The notes under the pieces were generated by a model. That model ran no database searches and was not told the DNA's origin. It saw nothing but the letters and a program-made list of their open reading frames with translations. A stretch of 64,000 nucleotides of DNA from Arabidopsis thaliana (lineage: Eukaryota; Streptophyta; Magnoliopsida; Brassicales; Brassicaceae): assembly GCF_000001735.4 (NCBI RefSeq), contig NC_003071.7:10409151-10473150 (forward strand), written 5' to 3'. The position numbers were made by a program, and so were the translations under genes. Positions 1 to 12,600 of the stretch are shown here, piece by piece (position 1 is the first letter of the stretch; every line of letters begins with the position of its first letter).

Positions 1-4
1 TTGA

Positions 5-195
5 ATGTGGTCTGTAGTTGGAGTGCGGGAATGAATCATGATGGATGAGTAAAGCTTACCGGCGCCAATGAATTATGGAACGAAGACGATGAATTAGTAG
101 AGCTTACCTTCATCATCGTCGTTCCATAACTCAATGGCTCTGTTGATCTTTACTCATCTTTCGTGATTCATTTCTGCACTCCAAATACAAACCAT
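5..195. repeat. Long imperfect foldback (about 88-bp arms)
   Basis: The left arm (5-93) is the reverse complement of the right arm (109-195) at roughly 80 % identity, with a 15-nt loop at 94-108. The matching core includes GAATGAATCA, GATGAGTAAAG and TTATGGAACGA and their complements. The arms almost meet, so the transcript would form one long hairpin. It could be a MITE, a decayed inverted duplication or a young MIRNA-like locus; the sequence alone does not decide. Confidence 0.75.
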
Positions 196-272
196 GATCA
201 ATGACTCAACCATCCATGTCTATTACTCTATTTTTCCGGTGAGCTCATCTCCATCGTTAGTCCGTCATAATT

Positions 273-1268
273 CTATCCCATTGAAGTACACTTCTCCATC
301 AGCACATGTGGAGAACATAGACTCTTCCTATGGGTTTTAACAAAATCCGCTCTCCATTGCCTCATTGGGTTCTGGTCACTAGGTCTAACTCCATCTATAA
401 CACTATACTGCCGAGAAAGTCTAATAAACGGACCAACACTGATATCATCAGGATCAATGCGATGTCCCCTCAGAGTTCTCCGAATCAAGTTACCCTGAGT
501 CATTAGGCATGTTGGTTGGGGACTCCAGTTGTGGCTATGAATGCCTTGGAGAGTTGATATATGATGATAAAGCCATGAAGGGATTCTACTCTAAGTTCAT
601 GAATCTCCATAATATTAATACTTCGAATGATGAGGAGAATGTTAATAATTTGTTAATAACATTTACCAATTCGAGACGTGCAAGCAATGCGAATGAGAGC
701 GAGTTTAAAATTGGATCGACTACTTCAGGTGTAAAACAAAAGGCAGAAAATGACATTAAACCTTTATGCAAGCTTTATAAGAGTGCTTTAGTGGATACTA
801 CTTTCATTGACTGGATAAAGCGCTGAAATCTTTTGGGTTAAGTTTTTTCTAGCAATTTTGTTGGGAAAAGAAAGTATTATACTGATCTTAAGAGGGTTAA
901 ATGTAAGCAATACATGACTACACTTACCAATGTTTAATTATTATACAATTATGTAATGTATAGTTTTGCGACATTTATTCATATGGATGCTCATTCAGAA
1001 TCTTGGCAAACCAAGACTCAGCTGCACGTTAAAGCAAAGAAAGCCGCAATACGTTGTTGAATTGGAGAGCATAGTAGATATTTTTGCGATGGCTAATACA
1101 TTAGCAAGTAGTAAGTTTGGAACATATCACAATGTAGCAAGTTTGGAACCGAAAAGTAGATGGTTAGTGTTTAGAATGACTGTGCTGTTTGAGGTTAAAC
1201 ATATCATATTAGCAAGTAGTAACCATCTACTTTTCGATTCGAATGACACTTTGGAGGGAACCATATAA
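273..1268. other. Unrecognised short ORFs, probably gene or transposon debris
   Basis: There is a 76-codon ORF on the minus strand (273-503), a 105-codon ORF on the plus strand (509-826) and a 100-codon plus ORF (966-1268). I recognise no domain in any of them. The 105-residue product is hydrophilic and mildly basic, ending in DTTFIDWIKR, and could be a fragment of a transposon-associated protein, but that is a guess. The stretch also holds a 21-bp inverted repeat (1145-1166 against 1220-1240). I would not annotate these as functional genes without transcript support. Confidence 0.3.
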
Positions 1269-1489
1269 AATGTGATGGTCTTTGGCTTGAAAAATTAAGC
1301 GTGGTCGTTATGTTGGTATGTGATTTTTTTATGCAGTAAGAAGATTTTGAAATTCAGTGATTTGGAGCGATGTAAAATGGTCTAAAATGGTTTGAACGAT
1401 TTTATGATTGATTTTAACGTTTGAGGATAGTAGCGGTAGAATCAATCAAGCGTGTTGTATATGGAAATGGTTGGTGATATTCTTAGTAA

Positions 1490-2866
1490 CTAATGTTTTT
1501 GATTTGTGGATTATAACAATCTCTATAGATCTATTGACATCGCTCTCCATCTTTTTATAAATATTTTGTACTATTAAAATCAAGCAATTCTATCTAGCTA
1601 AATCCAACTCTCATTTTCATAAAGAAACAAAAAAAATGATATGAATATAGAATTCTTAAATTTTAAGAATAAATTCTTGCATATATTTATGAATTTCTAA
1701 AACTCCCTCATATTAAAGGAAACTCTTCAAAGTTTTAACAAATCTCTTCACTCTTAAGAGATAGAGTTTTAAAGATTGTTAGATTTCTTAGTATCTAATG
1801 TTATTGATTTATTGTTTCTCACAATCTTCATAAATCTACTGTAGTCTCTCTCCATTCTTTATAAATCTCTATACTCAAAAAATCAAGCAACTCTAACTAA
1901 ACCTAACTCCTACTTAACACCCCCTTCCCTAAATTTGATTGTAATTGTAGAAAAGTGAAAGTTTACATGTAATTAAAATACTAGGAATGTTTCCAATCTC
2001 TAAGAATTCTTAAGTGGGAAGCTGACTAAACCACAATGAGAGGGGCATTGTTGTGAGAGTAGGACATTGTTGATGTACGTCGTCTTGAGTTATGATGGTG
2101 AAAAAAATAGCTAGAGAAAGTAAAATTTACTTTAGCTAGGTTTTTTTGTTTGATTTTGATCATTGGGCATATGTAAGATGAGTTTTAATTATTGGGTAAG
2201 GCTAACTCATTAAATTGGTGATGACGATGTTTCTTCATTTTAGACATTCAAGGAATGATGTAAAAGTGTTGCCAATCTCTGTGAAGCTGATTAAACCATC
2301 ATAAGAAGCATCTGGATTTTTGGAATCCAAAAGATTTTGAAAATCGAGTGTAGTATTTTTGCGCGGGGAGGACATTGTTGACGTCATAGTCATAATGGCA
2401 GTGAAAAGTAGTCAGAATTGTGTATAAGTGAAAGTAAAAACCTATTTGGTTATGTTCTTTGGTTGGACTTTGATGATTGGACAAGTGAGATTAGTTTTTA
2501 TAATTAGGCATAGATTGGTAAAAGTGTGGAACTGAATACGTATGACTATAATTATCCGTAAAATTTATAGTCATAGAAGGGGTAGGTGGATGGAAATTTA
2601 AAGATTAGATTCTATTCTTATATATTGGTTTATAGATTCTCATATTCTCTATAAATCCATTGTTGTGGGTATGATTGTTTTTAAATTCTATTCAAAATGT
2701 ACTGTATATTATTAGAAGTTTGGTTTCCATTGATACTATATAATTTAATGTCAATCTAGTGTTACTAGTATATGAATTACTAACAATTTAACTTATAAAC
2801 ACACAAATTTTAATATATTATGGATATATTTACAATAATTCTTTTAGAGATTTATGAATTCCTAAA
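1490..2866. repeat. Diverged relatives of the 260-bp repeat
   Basis: Two blocks near 1500-1620 and 1800-1920 resemble each other, sharing ATAAATCT, CTCTCCAT and AATCAAGCAA. Segments near 2040 and 2290-2390 share CTGGATTTTTGGA and GGACATTGTTGA with the tandem array downstream. This looks like older, more decayed copies of the same repeat family. No gene is seen. Confidence 0.5.
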
Positions 2867-4165
2867 ACTCCCTGAAAACTTAACAAAACTTTTGCAAAAT
2901 TTAGCAAATCTATCGACTTCTTAAATCAATCATCGACTCTATCTAATTCCAATTCCCATTAACACCCCTTCTAAATATGAATATGGATACAATTGTAGAA
3001 TTACCTGTCATAAATGTGGTAGAAGCATTACCAACCTTCAAAAAGTGTAAAGGTGGAAGATATGATTAAACCATCATGACAAGCGTCTGGATTTTTGGAT
3101 CTAGAAGTTCTTGAAGACGGATGTGGTGATACTCCCTGCAAATTTAACAACAATTTTGAAATTTTTACAAATCTATCGACTTTTTAAATCAATCAACTCA
3201 ATCTAAATCCAATTCCCATTAACATCCCTTCTAAATATGATTGTGGATATCATTGTAGAATTACATGTCATAAATGTAGTAGAAGCATTACCAACCTTCG
3301 AAAAGTGTAAAGGTGGAAGATATGATTAAACCATCATAACAAGCGTCTGGATTTTTGGATCTAGGAGTTCTTGAAGACGGATGTGGTGATACTCCCTGCA
3401 AATTTAACAATACTTTTGAAATTTTTACAAATCTATCGACTTATTAAATCAATAAACTCAATCTAAATCCAATTCCCATTAACATTTCTTCTAAATATGA
3501 TTATGGATATCATTATAGAATTACCTGTCATAAATGTGGTAGAAGCATTACCAACCTTCGAAAAGCGTACAGGTGGAAGATATGATTAAACCATCATGAC
3601 AAGCGTCTGGATTTTTAGATCTAGGAGTTCTTGAAGACGGATGTGGTGATACTCCCTGCAAATTTAACAATACTTTTGAAATTTTTACAAATCTATCGAC
3701 TTATTAAATCAATAAACTTAATCTAAATCCAATTCCCATTAACATCTCTTCTAAATATGATTATGGATATCATTATAGAATTACCTGTCATAAATGTGGT
3801 AGAAGCATTACCAACCTTCGAAAAGCGTACAGGTGGAAGATATGATTAAACCATCATGACAAGCGTCTGGATTTTTAGATCTAGGAGTTCTTGAAGACGG
3901 ATGTGGTGATACTCCCTACAAATTTAACAAGACTTTTGAAATTTTTACAAATCTATCGACTTATTAAATCAATCAACTCAATCTAAATCCAATTCCCATT
4001 AAGACCTCTAAATATGATTGTAGATACCATTGTAGAATTACCTGTCATAAATGTGGTAGAAGCATTACCGAACCTTTGAAAATGTAAAGGTGGAAGATAT
4101 GACTAAACCATCATGACAAGCGTCTGGATTTTTGGAATCTAGGATTTTTTGAACATATAGTGTGG
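2867..4165. repeat. Tandem array, about five copies of a 260-bp unit
   Basis: The marker ACTCCCTGCA starts at 3131, 3391 and 3651, with variant ACTCCCTACA at 3911, so the period is exactly 260 bp. An earlier diverged unit starts near 2867. Each unit carries AACAAATCTATCGACTT-like sequence, TACCTGTCATAAATGTGGT, ACAAGCGTCTGGATTTTT and TTGAAGACGGATGTGGTGAT. The central units differ by only a few bases, the outer ones by more, as expected from unequal crossing-over. No long ORF runs through it. It lies about 2 kb upstream of AHA5. Confidence 0.9.
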
Positions 4166-6000
4166 TGATTTTTTGGGGAGAAGAGATCATTGTTGATGTA
4201 TGTTGCCTGAGTTATGGCCGCGACGAAAAAATAGACTGAAATGTGTGAAAAGATGGTATAAATATCTTTACCTAGGTTTCTAGGTTTTGATTACTGGGCA
4301 TGTGAAATGGGTTTTAATAAATGGGCTTGGGCTTGTAAAATTGTGGAATTAAGCTATTGTAATCACGCATATGAGTTATCTAATTGGATAACTTATTAGA
4401 TTGTAATAATGAGGGAAAAAAAAAGATTATTATAATGAGAGGTCCACATTTAAAATGATGTGACACTCTTAGCAAATAAATATAACATGGCAAAATTTAG
4501 AAGTGTTGTCAAAAAACGATAAGCGTAAAATGGAAATTGTGACTGAACCACCATAAGAAGCGTCTGGATTTTTGGAGTCCGAGAGATTTAGAAAGTGGAG
4601 TGTGGTTGTTTTTTTTAGAGGGGGAATGTTGTTGTTTATGCCATTAGAGTCATGGTGGCGTCGAAGAACAATAAGTATATGTGGGAATCAGAGATGTGTG
4701 TAAGAGAAACAAAAATTTATTTGGTTGGGTTTTGAATTTTCAAGAAAATGTTAAATTATTTCATCGAGTTTCTTTTTTTTTCTCTATGTTAGGAAATGGT
4801 ATGGTCAAAATCTATTGATGATGGTGATGCCTAACATTAACAAAACCAATAGAAGGGAGACAAGAGACATAAGACATCTTCTTGAAATTCATCAACATTA
4901 CAAACTTACTAAAACTCCTCCTCCCAATCCCAAATGAATATGTACTTCTTAAAGCCACGTGTCTTTCTCTTTTTCATTAATATTTATTTATTTTTTTAAA
5001 ATGTGAAATTATTTCTTTGGTTTAATATCTCTGGATCATTCTTCTACAATGATCACAAGTATTTAGATCATGTGTAAATAGTCCCATCATGAAGTTTTAA
5101 TTACCAATCGGTATTGCACATCACCGATTGGTACTGATCCACCTGCACTTTTGTCGATCTTTTGGGACAACGAAAAAGAAACTAATTTAATATATTTTGT
5201 TATCCGCTCGAAGATATTAATTATAAGCTTTAATTTGGAACTTCTTTATATCAATTATATATATATATAACTTCTTTGTTAATAGAAAATGGGAACGATC
5301 CAAAACTTAAGACATTTGATCTCCACAAGGCCGTCGACGTACAGAGAAGAAGAATGGCCAAAAATAAGTAAATAAAAGAGAAGAAACCGAGGGGAAGATG
5401 ATTTTGCATTGCCACGACCCACGAGCATCCATCGGCCATCGCCTTTTTGGATTCACATGGCAAAGACAAACTTCGATCTTCCTTTTTTCTCGTGAAGTTA
5501 TTATCTCTCTAATTTCTAGTCTGGTCGAACCTATATTTCATCATATATATCATTATTTAATTCATATGCTGATGCATGGGACATTATCATGTTAAGTCAT
5601 TACAAAAAAATAAAAATAAAAATAACTTACGTTGGACTCTCAGTTTACCTTCTCCTATGGATTTCACTTCCTTGTATAAGAATATACATCTTACTCAAAT
5701 CATGATTTATATGCAATTTTCTTTTGTGAGATTTTTTTTACATATAAACCAGAAATGTTGAAAGAAGAATATCCAAACACAACAAAATAATAGAAGAAAT
5801 CTCACGTAGAACATGGAAATGGAAAAAGAAGTGAACTCGTGAACCGATATATTTACCAAAAGTGCACACATAGACAAGTCTTTCTCATTAAAGCCCAATT
5901 TCACACTTTCACATTTTCGTGACGTCTTTTGAAGTTTTGAATACGAATTAATGTTCATGTACGCTATAAAGACCTAAAAGGTTGTCATATTTCTCCACTT
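4166..6000. other. AHA5 upstream intergenic region
   Basis: AT-rich sequence. A further diverged half-unit of the 260-bp repeat family lies near 4540-4640. A CTATAAA-type TATA element sits at about 5965, followed by a pyrimidine-rich leader up to the ATG at 6076. No other gene is supported. Confidence 0.5.
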
Positions 6001-6075
6001 TCATCTTCTCTTCACAACTATCCTAAACCTTTTTTCCTTTTCTTCTTCTTCACTCTCTTTCTTCCCGGCGTCACT

Positions 6076-9000
6076 ATGGCGGCTGCCGCCGGGTAAAGGC
6101 AGCGAACTCGACCACATCAAGAATGAATCCGTTGATCTGGTATATATATTTACGTCTTCTTAGTTTTCTATTATCTATATGTTTTAAAAAATCTTTGGCC
6201 CTACTAATTTTAAATTTTCTGTTACATAAAAGATACATATATGTATAGTACGTAACTAGTAACTACTTTGATCTAATCAGTTAATATATTTGTCCCATGC
6301 GATTTACTCATGTTTCCATTAGAAATGATTAGTCAAAATTATATAAATGATGGGTCTAGGTACGAATACCCATGGAGGAAGTGTTCGAGGAGCTGAAATG
6401 TACAAAACAAGGTCTTACGGCAAATGAAGCTTCTCACCGTCTTGACGTTTTTGGTCCTAACAAGCTTGAAGAGAAGAAGGTTTCTTCTTTATTTTTGTCT
6501 TTTTTTTCTTTGTAAACAATCATTGATGAAACTCCTTTAATGTTGTGATTGGGGTAACACGCAGGAAAGCAAGTTACTTAAGTTTTTAGGGTTCATGTGG
6601 AACCCATTGTCGTGGGTGATGGAGGTGGCTGCACTAATGGCAATCGCTTTGGCCAACGGAGGAGGACGGCCACCGGATTGGCAAGACTTTGTGGGGATAG
6701 TGTGTTTACTATTAATCAACTCAACCATTAGTTTCATTGAGGAAAATAACGCCGGTAATGCTGCAGCCGCTCTCATGGCCGGTCTAGCCCCTAAGACAAA
6801 GGTTAACCAATAGTACTTTTGATAAATTGCCTATATACAAATTAACTCTTATATAAAACAATGGTGATATAACAGTTTATTTGTTGGAATTTTATACATA
6901 AAAAGGGTTTGAATGAAGATTTAACACTTAAAAAAAAAAAATTAAACACAACTTTTGTAAATTTCAAAATTGACTAAAATCCTCAAATCAGTGTTAGTCA
7001 GTGTTAATTAAACGTTTACTAGTATGACAAAGTAACTAGCATAAACTAATTACACGCTAATTTTGTGTATATGTTAATGTTTTTGTTAATGACTTAATGA
7101 GTGAAGGTTCTCAGAGATAATCAATGGAGCGAGCAAGAAGCATCGATTCTCGTCCCCGGAGATGTAATCAGCATCAAGCTCGGCGATATCATTCCCGCCG
7201 ATGCACGTTTACTCGACGGCGATCCTCTCAAAATCGATCAATCATCACTCACCGGTGAATCAATCCCCGTCACAAAAAACCCCAGCGATGAAGTCTTCTC
7301 CGGCTCAATATGCAAACAAGGCGAAATCGAAGCAATCGTCATCGCCACTGGAGTCCACACATTCTTCGGCAAAGCAGCTCATCTCGTCGACAACACAAAC
7401 CAAATCGGCCATTTCCAGAAAGTTCTCACTTCGATTGGTAACTTCTGTATCTGTTCGATTGCTTTAGGAATCATCGTTGAGCTTTTAGTAATGTATCCGA
7501 TTCAACGCCGGAGATATCGAGACGGAATCGATAATTTACTTGTTTTGTTGATCGGAGGGATTCCTATAGCTATGCCTAGTGTGTTATCTGTTACAATGGC
7601 GACTGGTTCTCATAGATTGTTTCAACAAGGAGCTATTACTAAGAGAATGACTGCTATTGAGGAAATGGCTGGTATGGATGTATTGTGTTGTGATAAGACT
7701 GGTACTCTTACGCTTAATAAGCTTACGGTTGATAAGAACTTAGTCGAGGTTTTCGCTAAAGGAGTTGGTAAAGAACATGTTTTCCTTTTGGCTGCGAGAG
7801 CTTCGAGGATTGAGAATCAAGATGCGATTGATGCTGCTATTGTTGGAATGCTTGCTGATCCTAAAGAGGCTAGAGCTGGTGTTAGAGAGGTTCATTTTTT
7901 CCCTTTTAATCCGGTTGATAAGAGAACTGCTTTGACTTATGTTGACTCTGATGGAAACTGGCATAGAGCTAGTAAAGGAGCTCCAGAGCAGGTACTGATT
8001 TTTCTATGTTTTATATGTTGGTCAAGTCAGGTCATTGGTTTTTCTGATGATCTTTATGCCGTTGTTAACAGATACTGAACCTCTGTAATTGCAAGGAAGA
8101 TGTTAGGAGGAAAGTTCATGGAGTGATTGATAAGTTTGCTGAGCGTGGACTTCGCTCTTTGGCTGTTGCAAGACAGGTCTTTTCGGTTACTATATATCGT
8201 GAAGTTTATGTGTCCTTGTTTCTTTATTGTGATTCATATCGATTTGAATGGTGCAGGAAGTTCTCGAGAAGAAGAAAGATGCTCCTGGTGGCCCATGGCA
8301 ACTTGTAGGTCTTTTACCTCTTTTTGATCCTCCGAGGCATGACAGTGCCGAGACAATCAGGAGGGCTTTAAACCTCGGTGTTAATGTTAAGATGATAACC
8401 GGTAAGAATCATAAGTTAGTCCTTGTCTCTCTGCACTTCATATTGCTTGAAACTAGTTTTCTCTTCTGACTGAAACCAGGGGACCAGCTTGCAATTGGGA
8501 AAGAGACCGGTCGAAGGCTTGGAATGGGTACGAACATGTATCCTTCTTCTGCGCTGCTCGGACAAGTCAAAGATTCTTCCTTGGGTGCACTTCCTGTGGA
8601 TGAACTGATAGAGAAGGCTGATGGGTTTGCAGGAGTCTTTCCAGGTATATACACTTTAATAGAAGGCTATATTCTTAACCATGCGTCCTAGTACTTGTCC
8701 AGATTCTTATTGATAGATTCTCTGGTGCACGGAAACAGAACATAAGTATGAGATTGTTCATAGGCTGCAACAAAGGAATCACATATGTGGCATGACTGGA
8801 GATGGTGTGAATGATGCCCCGGCTCTCAAGAAGGCGGATATTGGTATAGCTGTTGTTGATGCTACTGATGCTGCGAGAGGCGCTTCTGATATCGTTCTCA
8901 CAGAACCCGGATTGAGTGTTATCATTAGTGCTGTACTCACCAGTAGAGCCATATTCCAAAGAATGAAAAATTACACTGTGAGTTAAAACTTATTCTCATG

Positions 9001-10580
9001 AAATTTTTCGGTTTATTCGCAGACTCACTAACTCCAATCTTGACTTTGTCCCTGTGTAGATTTATGCGGTTTCAATCACGATACGAATTGTGGTAAGTGT
9101 ACTTAGTAGGTCTCACGAGATTTCATTTGGTTTAAATGGTTCCAATCCAATCCTGATGTAAAGTTATCGTAACGTCTGCAGTTTGGCTTCATGTTCATTG
9201 CCCTCATATGGCAGTTCGATTTTTCGCCTTTCATGGTTCTGATCATAGCAATCTTAAACGACGGTAAGGTTACCTTATAGAGTACTAACTGCATATAATA
9301 GTGAGCAGTCGATAAAATTAACCGAAGCATTGCTACTTATAGGAACAATCATGACAATATCAAAAGACAGAATGAAGCCATCTCCACAGCCAGATAGCTG
9401 GAAACTCAGAGATATATTCTCGACCGGCGTCGTGCTTGGAGGTTACCAGGCCTTGATGACAGTCGTTTTCTTCTGGGTGATGAAAGACAGTGATTTTTTC
9501 TCGGTATATACTCTTATTCTCAATTGCTGCTCTAGGCCACTTCAAAAAGCTAAACTCTTTTGGGGGTTATGTAGAACTATTTTGGTGTGAGACCACTGAG
9601 CCAACGTCCTGAACAAATGATGGCTGCTCTGTATCTACAAGTTAGCATCATAAGCCAGGCTCTCATCTTCGTCACCAGATCCCGTAGCTGGTCCTACGCC
9701 GAATGCCCTGGCCTTCTCTTACTTGGTGCATTTGTCATAGCTCAGCTGGTATGCACCTACTCCTCCTTGAACTCTGTTCAAAAAGTTCATGAAAACAGAA
9801 CAAGAAGTTAATAGCGGTCTATGCAATCTCAGGTGGCGACATTTATAGCAGTTTATGCAAACTGGAGTTTTGCCCGGATAGAAGGAGCCGGTTGGGGATG
9901 GGCTGGAGTGATCTGGCTATACAGTTTCCTAACGTACATCCCTCTTGACTTACTCAAGTTTGGAATCCGCTATGTTTTGAGTGGAAAAGCTTGGTTAAAT
10001 CTTCTTGAGAACAAGGTATCGATACCAATACCGAAAATCCCGGAGTAACCTATGAAAATCTTGCTGCTTATCTTTTGTTTTCTATGTACAAAAACAAAAC
10101 AGACTGCCTTCACGACGAAGAAAGACTATGGGAAAGAGGAAAGAGAAGCTCAATGGGCTGCAGCTCAAAGAACCCTCCACGGACTTCAACCAGCAGAGAA
10201 AAACAACATCTTTAACGAAAAGAATAGTTACAGTGAACTCTCTCAGATTGCTGAACAGGCTAAACGCCGAGCTGAGGTTGTCAGGTAAAGAAACTTACTC
10301 TTCACACCATCGATTCAAAGCTCTAATAACTCTATATGTACATGAGCTCAACCCGACTCTCTCGCCTGTATTACTCGAAAATCAATACCATTAACCAAAA
10401 CTTGATCTTACTCGAAAATCGATTTTCTTTGTCGGTTGTTCCACAAGTTTTTGCTAAATGATGGGTTTTGATGATGTCTGCAGGCTGAGAGAGATAAATA
10501 CATTAAAAGGGCATGTAGAGTCAGTGGTGAAGCTTAAAGGACTTGACATTGACACGATTCAGCAACATTACACCGTTTAA
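6076..10580 (+). CDS. AHA5: Plasma-membrane P-type H+-ATPase, exon 1 frameshifted
   Basis: P3A-type proton pump that exports H+ across the plasma membrane at the cost of ATP. Exons: 6076-6139, 6360-6479, 6565-6801, 7107-7991, 8072-8176, 8257-8401, 8480-8644, 8739-8977, 9060-9092, 9182-9263, 9343-9503, 9575-9748, 9833-10015, 10103-10284, 10484-10580. Visible landmarks are TGES in the actuator domain, the phosphorylated Asp in DKTGTLT (about residue 336), the hinge TGDGVNDAP, and a C-terminal autoinhibitory tail ending YTV, whose Thr is the 14-3-3-binding phosphosite in this family. The exon total is 2872 nt, one more than a multiple of three. The ATG at 6076 reads MAAAAG and then a TAA at 6094, while the conserved HIKNESVDL lies in the next frame. 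One surplus base in the GGG at 6091-6093 explains this. Otherwise all splice joins are in frame. An in-frame ATG at 6372 is a possible downstream start. The AHA5 name rests on gene order and recall. Confidence 0.93.
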
Positions 10581-10900
10581 GCTAAAATTGAGAAACCGAA
10601 TTTAATCTAATTTGTAAACTATATAAGCACATGTTTGGTCCTTTTAATGCTGTTGTAGTTTAAAAACAAAAACAATGCTGTTGTAGTTTTAATAGCCTTT
10701 CCTCCTTTTGTCTTTTAACTGTCGAAGATCATAAAGAGACCTTTTCTAGGATCTTTGTTTTTTGTACTTATGAGTATAAGTGTAATACTCTGCTTAGCTT
10801 TCTCTATATTCACAAATATGTAAAAAACTTTATCTAGTACCTTAAACTAGCAATTTACAATATCAATCAAAGGTTTCTGGAAAATTATGTCAAGGATACT
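10581..10900 (+). other. AHA5 3' untranslated region
   Basis: T-rich sequence directly after the TAA at 10578-10580, consistent with a plant 3' UTR and several weak poly(A) signals. The end of the transcript cannot be fixed from sequence. Confidence 0.5.
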
Positions 10901-10949
10901 AAATTATTTAATATTATGTAAATAGTTAAATTTCGTGCTTGTTACTTGA

Positions 10950-11700
10950 AATGGTAAACAAAAACTAATTTTGTAAGGTTATAGGCATTTACCCTGATAA
11001 TTAAAACCTAACAAAAGTTGAATGAGTGATACAATAAAAGTCAAAAACTAAAATAAACTACATTTATTCAACAATATCAATCAACTAAACTATATTTGAA
11101 AAACAATTCAATTGAAATATTTAATGATGATCTTAGGTTTTTATTTATGTATTGAAATAGTAATAATTAAAAATGATTTTGTAAGTTTTAGGCTTTCAGC
11201 CTTTTAGGAAAGAAAATCTTAGAAAGTTGAATGAGTGATACAACAAAAGTCAAAAACTAAAATGAATTCAACATCTAGATGAAAACTTATTAATTACTAA
11301 AAAAAAAAATTAAATATCCATTGTAACATTTAATGATAATATTTTTGTTGAAATGGTAATAAAATAAAAATGATGTAGTAAAGTTTTAGCATTTTAGAAA
11401 TTAAAATCTTAATAATTTGAATGACTGTTAAAACAAACCTCAAAAACAAAAATGAATACATTCAACATTTAAAAATAAACTCATTAATTACTTAACATGT
11501 TTTTAAAAAATTCAATGAAACTTTTATTGATAGTCTTAGGATTTTATTAATCTAAAAATGATTTTCGAAGAATTTATCCTTTTAGGAAATTAAAATCTTA
11601 GAAAATTGAATGAATATACAACAAAAGTCAAAAACTAAAATGACACTACACTTATTCAACATATAGATGAAACACATTTATAAAATATCCACTAAAACAT
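10950..11700. repeat. Degenerate tandem repeat, 190-210-bp period, four copies
   Basis: The motif TTGAATGAGTGATACAA followed by AAAGTCAAAAACTAAAAT occurs near 11017 and 11226, with weaker copies near 11415 and 11601. Each is followed by ATTCAACAT and preceded by a TTTTAGGAA-AAAATCTTAGAAA block. Copies are clearly diverged. The array is AT-rich and lacks an ORF. Confidence 0.75.
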
Positions 11701-12600
11701 TGAATAAGAATTCAGAAATCAAACCACTGATTCTAAGAAAATCTTATCCACTGTATGAGCTTATTTTCTAAGATGTTGAGTGAAAACTTTTGAGAGTTTA
11801 CATCTTCTCATGCGTAGTGGCGACTTGTAATGGTGATGTTATTGTTAGCATAATGTACACCAACTTATTGGAACCATGATTGACATACTATAACTATTGA
11901 TATCATTAGGCATGTCTCTATTTTTTACACTACTGAGTTTTCAGTGTTTTCCTTTTAATCTTGGTGGTTTATATGATCGACTTCTTACTTGTAATGGTTT
12001 TTTAAGGTCTTCCTCATAATTGTTTTTGCTGCTGGTTTTAAAAGTTTCCTTATAAAATCTACTAGTTTACAAAAATTTCCTTAAGAATTTGCTGATATTT
12101 AAAATCATCATACTACTACAATAGTAAAATGGTAGTAATTTTCAATAAAACAACATAATTTTTTTAACTCTATTTTTTTGTAGGAAATTGTTTTTCTATA
12201 ATCGAACAAGTTTTTATGTAGCAGTTAATATGATTGGCATTTATAATCCTCGCATAAATTCATGAACATTTTTCGATGGTCTATTAGTAGTTTTAAATTT
12301 CAAAATTTTTCATTTATATTTTAACTAATTTGTAATTCAATTTTATTATATCACTATATCATAAATGAATTTTAAAAAAAATCAACATAATTTATCAAAC
12401 CAAACTCATACTGTATTAAGTTAAAAAAAAAAAAATTATCCAAGAAAAAATGTTCCTAATTAGGATAAAAACTAAGTGGAAACATATTGAATAATTAAGA
12501 TTCAATTTATTTAACTATTAAGATTCAATTAAGACTTAAAAAAAAAAATCAAAAAGAACACGTTTGCAGAGAGAGAAAAAAAAGAAGAAGAAAAAAGACA
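11700..12600. other. AT-rich spacer without a visible gene
   Basis: Very AT-rich with poly(A) and poly(T) runs. I see no ORF or conserved motif. The leader of the next gene probably begins near 12,600. Confidence 0.5.

Noticed and set aside
2867-4165. CRISPR-like array
   Set aside because: The 260-bp units are contiguous tandem copies without short repeats and unique spacers; the sequence is eukaryotic.
6088-6100. Alternative donor GCCGG/GTAAAG in AHA5 exon 1
   Set aside because: Joining it to exon 2 would give phase 2 to phase 0 and break the frame.
6360-6374. Calling ATG 6372 the AHA5 start
   Set aside because: It would drop the conserved N-terminal KNESVDL segment; exon 1 has good splice sites and conserved coding, so a frameshift explains it better.
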